From positions 124,001-188,000 of the forward strand of contig JACKIE010000001.1 in assembly GCA_020638635.1 (NCBI GenBank): a DNA stretch of 64,000 bases, in the 5' to 3' direction. How positions within the stretch are numbered: position 1 is the first letter of the stretch; every line of letters begins with the position of its first letter. The stretch is from Planctomycetota bacterium (lineage in GTDB: Bacteria; Planctomycetota; UBA8742; UBA2392). The notes under the pieces are model-generated. The model was given only the letters and a program-made list of their open reading frames with translations. It searched no databases and was not told the DNA's origin. A program made the translations under genes and the position numbers. Below, piece by piece: positions 59,795 to 64,000 of this stretch.

Positions 59795-61219
59795 ATGCCC
59801 GAGCCGGGTAAAGTCGTACAGGTCATCGGACCGGTCATTGACGTACAGTTCCCTGAAATGCAGGTGCCGGAAATCTACACGGCCCTCAAGATCAAGGACC
59901 CCTCCAAGAACATCGACCTCACACTCGAGGTCCAGCAGCACCTGGGCCGCGACCAGGTACGCGCCGTGGCCATGGACGCCACCGACGGCATCGTGCGTGG
60001 CCAGCCCGTCGAGAACACCGGCGCGCCGATTTCCGTGCCCGTCGGCGACGAGTGCCTCGGCCGCATCTTCAACCTGCTCGGCGACGCCGTGGACGGCCGC
60101 CCGCAGGTGACCACCAAAGAGCGCCGCGCTATCCACCAGAAGCCGCCCAGCTACGAAATGCTCGGCACCAAGACCGAGATTTTCGAGACAGGCATCAAGG
60201 TGGTTGACCTGCTTGAGCCCTACGCCAAGGGCGGCAAGGTCGGCCTGTTCGGCGGCGCGGGCGTGGGCAAGACCGTCGTGATCATGGAGCTGATCAACAA
60301 CATCGCCCGCGTGCACAGCGGCTACTCCGTGTTCTGCGGCGTGGGCGAGCGTACCCGTGAAGGCAACGACCTCTGGCTCGAAATGAGCGAGTCCGTGATC
60401 GGCAAGAAGGAAGACGGCAGCGACAAGACCGTGCTCGACCAGGCCGTGCTCTGCTACGGCCAGATGAACGAGCCGCCCGGCGCGCGCCTGCGCGTGGCGC
60501 TTTCCGGCCTGACCCACGCCGAGTACTTCCGCGACACCTACGGCACCGACGTGCTGATGTTCGTGGACAACATCTTCCGCTTCACCCAGGCGGGTTCCGA
60601 GGTGTCGGCGCTTCTCGGCCGAATGCCCAGCGCGGTGGGTTACCAGCCGACCCTGGCGACCGAGATGGGTGCTTTGCAGGAGCGCATTACCTCAACCGAG
60701 CGCGGCTCGATTACGTCCGTGCAGGCCATCTACGTGCCGGCCGACGACTTGACCGACCCGGCGCCGGCGACGGCCTTCAGCCACCTGGACGCCAAGACCG
60801 TGCTGGACCGCAAGATCTCGGAAAAGGGCATCTACCCGGCCGTGGACCCGCTGGCCAGCACCAGCCGCGTGCTGGACCCACTGGTGGTGGGCGAGGCGCA
60901 CTACAAGGTGGCGCGCGACGTGCAGGGCATCCTGCAGCGTTACCGCAGCCTGCAGGACATCATCGCGATTCTCGGCATGGACGAGCTGAGCGAAGACGAC
61001 AAGATCATCGTGAACCGCGCGCGGCGCATCGAGAAGTTCCTGAGCCAGCCGTTCTTCGTGGCCCAGCAGTTCACGGGCCTTGAAGGCCGCTACGTGAAAC
61101 TGGAAGATACCATCCGCAGTTTCCAGGAGCTGGTGGCCGGCAAGCACGACGACCTGCCGGAAAACGCCTTCTACATGAAGGGCAGCATCGACGAGGTCCT
61201 GGCGACGGCGAACAAGTAG
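59795..61219 (+). CDS. atpD: F-type ATP synthase subunit beta
   Basis: 474 residues, catalytic subunit of F1. Walker A is GGAGVGKTVV (residues about 150-159), Walker B is DVLMFVDNIFRFTQ, and ALSGLTHAEYFRD, PSAVGYQPTLATEMG and VDPLASTSRVLDP are present. Start ATG 59795 has GAGGAG six bases upstream. Atypically, it does not follow atpA and atpG: the plus-strand gene upstream is UbiA-type. It is followed by a TM2 gene and then atpC, so beta and epsilon are kept together but apart from the rest of the ATP synthase genes. Confidence 0.98.
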   Translation: MPEPGKVVQVIGPVIDVQFPEMQVPEIYTALKIKDPSKNIDLTLEVQQHLGRDQVRAVAMDATDGIVRGQPVENTGAPISVPVGDECLGRIFNLLGDAVDGRPQVTTKERRAIHQKPPSYEMLGTKTEIFETGIKVVDLLEPYAKGGKVGLFGGAGVGKTVVIMELINNIARVHSGYSVFCGVGERTREGNDLWLEMSESVIGKKEDGSDKTVLDQAVLCYGQMNEPPGARLRVALSGLTHAEYFRDTYGTDVLMFVDNIFRFTQAGSEVSALLGRMPSAVGYQPTLATEMGALQERITSTERGSITSVQAIYVPADDLTDPAPATAFSHLDAKTVLDRKISEKGIYPAVDPLASTSRVLDPLVVGEAHYKVARDVQGILQRYRSLQDIIAILGMDELSEDDKIIVNRARRIEKFLSQPFFVAQQFTGLEGRYVKLEDTIRSFQELVAGKHDDLPENAFYMKGSIDEVLATANK

Positions 61220-61250
61220 CGTCGCTTACTGGTCCCAACGGAGAAGTGCC

Positions 61251-61652
61251 ATGGCAGGAAGCCCCCCTCCCGGACAAGGCTACCCGCAGCAACCGCAAGG
61301 CAACTACCCGCCCCCGGGCGGGTACCAGCAGCCCGGCGGCTATGCGCCCCAGGGCGGCCAGCCGGGTTTCAACCAGGCCGGGCCATTCGGCGTTCACCCC
61401 AGCGGTCTTCCGTACTCGGACAAGCAGAAGCAGACTGCGGCAATTCTGCAGCTGATAGGCTTCGTCGGTGTCGGCGGCATCGGCCGCATGTACGCGGGCC
61501 AGGTTGGTCTGGGTGTTGCGCAGTTGCTTGTGGGCTGGGCGACCTGCGGACTGGGGCTCTGGTGGTCGATCATCGACGGCTTCATGATGCTTTCAGACAA
61601 CAACACCGGGACGTACGTGGATGCCGACGGCCGTCCGCTGCGCCCGAACTAG
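61251..61652 (+). CDS. TM2 domain-containing protein
   Basis: 133 residues. The N-terminal 60 are a Pro/Gln/Gly/Tyr-rich disordered tail (SPPPGQGYPQQPQGNYPPP), like the RDD protein at 63118. Residues about 61-110 form the TM2 domain: KQKQTAAILQLIGFVGVGGIGRMYAGQ, GVAQLLVGWATCGLGLWWSIID. Two membrane helices. Function is unknown. It lies between atpD and atpC with 31 and 38 bases of spacing, so it is probably in one transcript with them. The insertion is unusual. Confidence 0.88.
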   Translation: MAGSPPPGQGYPQQPQGNYPPPGGYQQPGGYAPQGGQPGFNQAGPFGVHPSGLPYSDKQKQTAAILQLIGFVGVGGIGRMYAGQVGLGVAQLLVGWATCGLGLWWSIIDGFMMLSDNNTGTYVDADGRPLRPN

Positions 61653-61690
61653 TGTAGGGGCGCGGCTTGCCGCGCCCGTGGCAGACGAAT

Positions 61691-62110
61691 ATGAGCGACC
61701 AGAAGATCCTGCACGTTGACATCATCAGCCCGGAAAAACCGGTCTACTCAGGCACGGCCTCGGCCGTGACCGCCAAGGCCTGGGACGGCGAGGTGGGCAT
61801 ACTGCCCGGCCACGCGCCCATGGTGGCGCGTCTGGGCATCGGCGAAGTGCGCGTGACGGACGGCGCCGGCAGCGAGCAGAAGGTGCACCGCTTCGCGATC
61901 AAGCAGGGCTACCTGGAAGTCAGCCACAACAAGGTGGTAGTGCTGAGCGAAGACGCCAAGGCCATCGCCGACCTCAAGGGCGTGAACCCCGCAGACATCG
62001 AGCGTCTTGTGAAGGCAATCGCCGAGGAAACCGAACCGCACCGCAAGGCCGAACTGCAGGCGGACCTCGAGTGGCTGAAGTCCTGCGACCGGCTGCTCAA
62101 GGCGATGTAA
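61691..62110 (+). CDS. atpC: F-type ATP synthase subunit epsilon
   Basis: 139 residues, normal size. It is the inhibitory/coupling subunit of F1. Typical sequence: ILHVDIISPEKPVYSGTASAVTAKAWDGEVGILPGHAPMVARLGIGEVRV (N-terminal beta sandwich, 1-85), FAIKQGYLEVSHNKVVVLSEDA, and a C-terminal helical hairpin. The start ATG 61691 (MSDQKI) is preferred to the in-frame ATG 61667, which has no homology. A strong terminator follows 18 bases downstream. Confidence 0.96.
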   Translation: MSDQKILHVDIISPEKPVYSGTASAVTAKAWDGEVGILPGHAPMVARLGIGEVRVTDGAGSEQKVHRFAIKQGYLEVSHNKVVVLSEDAKAIADLKGVNPADIERLVKAIAEETEPHRKAELQADLEWLKSCDRLLKAM

Positions 62111-62127
62111 AATCTTCAGCCGAACCG

Positions 62128-62162
62128 GCAGGGACACACGGCAGCGTGTCCCTGCGTTTTTT
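62128..62162 (+). terminator. rho-independent terminator after atpC
   Basis: Stem GCAGGGACAC (62128-62137) and GTGTCCCTGC (62146-62155), loop of 8 bases, followed by GTTTTTT (62156-62162). It is the best intrinsic terminator in the window and ends at the DinB gene stop, so it serves both strands in part. Confidence 0.9.
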
Positions 62163-62631
62163 ACCGAGCCGCCGCCTTCAACACCCGTTTCAACTGTTTG
62201 ATGTGGGCCTCGATGTGCATGCCCATGAAGGCCGCCAGGTCGGCCGCCGTTACGTCGTGGCCGCCGGCGTGACGGCCTTTGCGGGTGAGATCTTCGGGCG
62301 TCAGCTTTTCGATCAGCGCGGTGTTCAGGGCGCAGGAGGCGCTGAGTGCGTCCAGCGCCAGCTCAACGTGCAGGCGGCCGCGCCGGTACAGGCGCACTGA
62401 GGCCTGGGTGTCGAGGCCGGAGAGCTGGGGGTAATCCTCGCCCAGGATGCGGCGCAGGCGCAGGCCCAGCATGGAATCAACGTCGGCGACATGGAAGGCG
62501 ATGTCGCGCGGCGACCAGGCGTCGGGCCCTTCACGGAAATCCATCTGGCCGTTGCGCACATCGCGCACGCACTCGATGAAGGCGTCGGCGGCGCTGATGT
62601 AGCGTTCTGCCAATGATTCGGGATTTGACAT
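62161..62631 (-). CDS. DinB-family protein
   Basis: 156 residues. Four-helix DinB/YfiT-like fold, with conserved histidines in SPRDIAFHVADVDSML, and HIEAHIKQLKRV near the C-terminus, that form a metal site. An internal ATG at 62631 (MSNPESLAERYISAADAF) is used. The frame upstream is not conserved. DinB-like proteins act in thiol transfer (bacillithiol or mycothiol) or remain unassigned. The gene converges on atpC, with the stop overlapping the T-run of the terminator. Confidence 0.85.
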   Translation of the reverse strand: MSNPESLAERYISAADAFIECVRDVRNGQMDFREGPDAWSPRDIAFHVADVDSMLGLRLRRILGEDYPQLSGLDTQASVRLYRRGRLHVELALDALSASCALNTALIEKLTPEDLTRKGRHAGGHDVTAADLAAFMGMHIEAHIKQLKRVLKAAAR

Positions 62632-62780
62632 TGCGGGCCCAATGCTGACTGAGTGAAGGCGGCCGGTCAATCCGGACACGCAGGTCAAGATAGCATGGAC
62701 GAAGGTTTGATGCCTCGTGCAGCCCACAAGTGCCGGTTTTAAATGCAAGTTGCCAATAACCACTTTTCAATGAGCCAGAC

Positions 62781-63029
62781 CAGTGGCGCGGACATTCCTG
62801 TCCGCGCGTGGGAGGGACAACCGCGGCGATTTCCCGATTGGTTGGCGAACTACGTGCATCCCTTAGCGCCCCCGCGCCCCCGCGTGGTCTTTGCCGTTGA
62901 CTGCAACTGCATATGCCACGCGGAGGCGCGAAGGCGCCAAGAGCCTCGCGAAGTTCGAATGCTGATCGTGTTCAGGGATATCTCCGGCGCAGGGCGCGTC
63001 CGGCGCGGACAGGAATGTCCGCGCCACTG
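62781..63029. repeat. inverted pair of TGGCGCGGACATTCC elements
   Basis: CAGTGGCGCGGACATTCCTG, continuing TCCGCGCG (62781-62808) is mirrored by GCGCGGACAGGAATGTCC, then GCGCCACTG (63003-63029), enclosing about 195 bases without a gene. Each copy is itself a palindrome (GCGGACA-TTCC-TGTCCGC). It fills most of the 486-base gap between DinB and RDD genes. A third copy is at 63938-63966. Confidence 0.85.
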
Positions 63030-63117
63030 GCGGGTTTCCTGCAGTACAAATTCCGTCACATTTGTTGCGGACAACCGGGCGGCACCGTGAATATCATGCC
63101 CGCGAACGGGAGAGAGC

Positions 63118-63813
63118 ATGTCAGGCGGAAACTACCAGCCGGGACCACCACAGGGTTACCCGCAGCAAGGCGGCTACCCGCAACAGCAGGGCTACCCGCA
63201 GCAGCCGGGCTATCCGCAGCAGGGCGACTACCCGCCTGCGGGCTATCAGCCATACGGGCAGGGTTACGGACCCCAGTTTCCGCAGGGGTTTGCCACGCCG
63301 CCGGTGCTGCCCACCGAGTGCTTCGGCGGCTTCTGGATACGCTTCGTGGCCTACTTCATTGATGCGCTGGTTTTGACCATTCCCAGCTTTGTGATCGGGG
63401 CGGTTGTGCTCAGCGTTTTCGGCTTCAGCCCGACCGCGCAGTTCGAGATGGGCTTCCAGCTTGAAATGGCGGCCGGCCGCGACCCCAACCTGCAACTGGC
63501 GAACAACCTGTCTTCGCTGCTGCAGATCCTGATGGGCTGGGCCTACTACGGCATCATGCACAGCCAGAAGGGCGCGACGCTCGGCAAGATGGCGCTGGGC
63601 CTGCGGGTGGTGGAACAGAACGGCCTGTACCCCAGCTTCGCGCGCGCCACGGGGCGCTACTTCGCGACGATCCTTTCAAGCTGCCTGTGCCTGATCGGCT
63701 ACTTCTGGGCGGGCTTCCACCCGCAGAAACGCGCGCTGCACGACCTGATCGCCGGCACCTGGGTAGTGCGCAAGCAGTTCGTGAACCCGCAGCAGATGCA
63801 GATCGGCCAATAG
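63118..63813 (+). CDS. RDD family membrane protein with disordered Gln/Pro/Tyr-rich N-terminus
   Basis: 231 residues. Residues 1-65 are repeats of YPQQ/GYPQQ type (GYPQQGGYPQQQGYPQQ), low complexity. The RDD domain (about 70-220) starts FGGFWIRFVAYFIDALVL (with the R..D..D residues), contains KGATLGKMALGLRVVE and ends with QKRALHDLIAGTWVV. Three to four membrane helices. The role is unknown, perhaps transport or membrane scaffolding. GGGAGAGAGC precedes ATG 63118. The N-terminal repeat style matches the TM2 protein at 61251. Confidence 0.9.
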   Translation: MSGGNYQPGPPQGYPQQGGYPQQQGYPQQPGYPQQGDYPPAGYQPYGQGYGPQFPQGFATPPVLPTECFGGFWIRFVAYFIDALVLTIPSFVIGAVVLSVFGFSPTAQFEMGFQLEMAAGRDPNLQLANNLSSLLQILMGWAYYGIMHSQKGATLGKMALGLRVVEQNGLYPSFARATGRYFATILSSCLCLIGYFWAGFHPQKRALHDLIAGTWVVRKQFVNPQQMQIGQ

Positions 63814-63937
63814 GCGAGTAGCGGATGCGTTGCCGCAGAATCGGCCCCGCACGACGGCCGGAGCCGGCTCAACAGCGAATTGCATTTCGCCCCTTCTGAA
63901 TTCTTAACGGGCCTGTGCGGCGGCGCGGTTCTGCATT

Positions 63938-63966
63938 CAGTGGCGCGGACATTCCTGTCCGCGCGT
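63938..63966 (+). repeat. TGGCGCGGACATTCC element, third copy
   Basis: CAGTGGCGCGGACATTCCTG, then TCCGCGCGT, identical over 29 bases to the copy at 62781. It lies in the 187-base segment after the RDD gene, in which no coding sequence is supported. A mirror copy may lie just beyond the window. Confidence 0.8.
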
Positions 63967-64000
63967 ACAACAGCCCAACGCCTGGACGCAAAGAACGCCA

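Noticed and set aside
62743..63090. 115-codon plus-strand frame in the repeat-rich gap
   Set aside because: It spans the inverted GCGGACATTCC pair and has no conserved features.

Overview
The window is GC-rich, gene-dense DNA from a Gram-negative-type bacterium. It carries kdsB (Kdo activation for lipopolysaccharide), lipoproteins with lipoboxes, an MMPL/RND exporter and type II/IV pseudopilin-like proteins. Several features fit Planctomycetota or a related PVC lineage: an acidic membrane protein with a small N-terminal winged-helix-like segment, a Hanks-type kinase with a C-terminal membrane anchor, an ECF sigma/FecR pair, giant secreted proteins with no clear family, and intergenic spaces full of short inverted repeats. 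That assignment is inference from style, since no rRNA gene is present. No rRNA, tRNA, CRISPR array or transposase was found.

Layout. 1-14.9 kb, mostly minus strand: a truncated M50-like protease, a PAS-GAF-GGDEF protein, kdsB, a membrane Ser/Thr kinase, a tandem pair of large secreted paralogs, a 1536-residue PilX/GspK-like pseudopilin with a LamG-like half, and a secreted VWA protein. 15-20 kb, plus strand: a HEAT-repeat lipoprotein and nuoJKL. 20-38 kb: CPBP protease, purH, a second PAS-GAF-GGDEF protein, the DsbD-like selenoprotein, apgM, hpt, small redox and EVE genes, a 2-hydroxyacid dehydrogenase, a double receiver protein and hemC. 38-44 kb: a trans-sulfuration PLP enzyme, rpsD alone behind a long leader, and an ECF sigma/FecR pair. 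44-58 kb: a lipid/polyene-type biosynthetic cluster. 58-64 kb: a UbiA prenyltransferase, atpD-TM2-atpC, DinB and RDD proteins.

The most striking finding is at 26091-29363 on the minus strand. Three apparently separate reading frames are one 1090-codon gene interrupted by two in-frame UGA codons. Each UGA replaces the first cysteine of a thioredoxin active site (UGPC and UKNC), and each is followed at the right distance by a hairpin. The first hairpin has the apical loop AGGUCU, the same as that of the Escherichia coli fdhF SECIS element. This is a DsbD-family membrane reductase predicted to contain two selenocysteines.

The second system of interest is the 44-58 kb cluster: two acyl carrier proteins, two complete ketosynthases plus a degenerate third, a ketoreductase, a hotdog dehydratase, a RetSat/CrtI-like oxidoreductase, an outer-membrane lipoprotein, an MMPL exporter and a PlsC-C45 acyltransferase fusion. 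Its parts list resembles aryl polyene/flexirubin clusters, but no aromatic starter genes are visible. Translational overlaps (ATGA, GTGA) tie most of the minus-strand genes into one operon, including a 48-codon basic gene.

At least five families of short inverted or tandem repeats occupy the gaps, often as an inverted pair around 50-200 bp of non-coding DNA.
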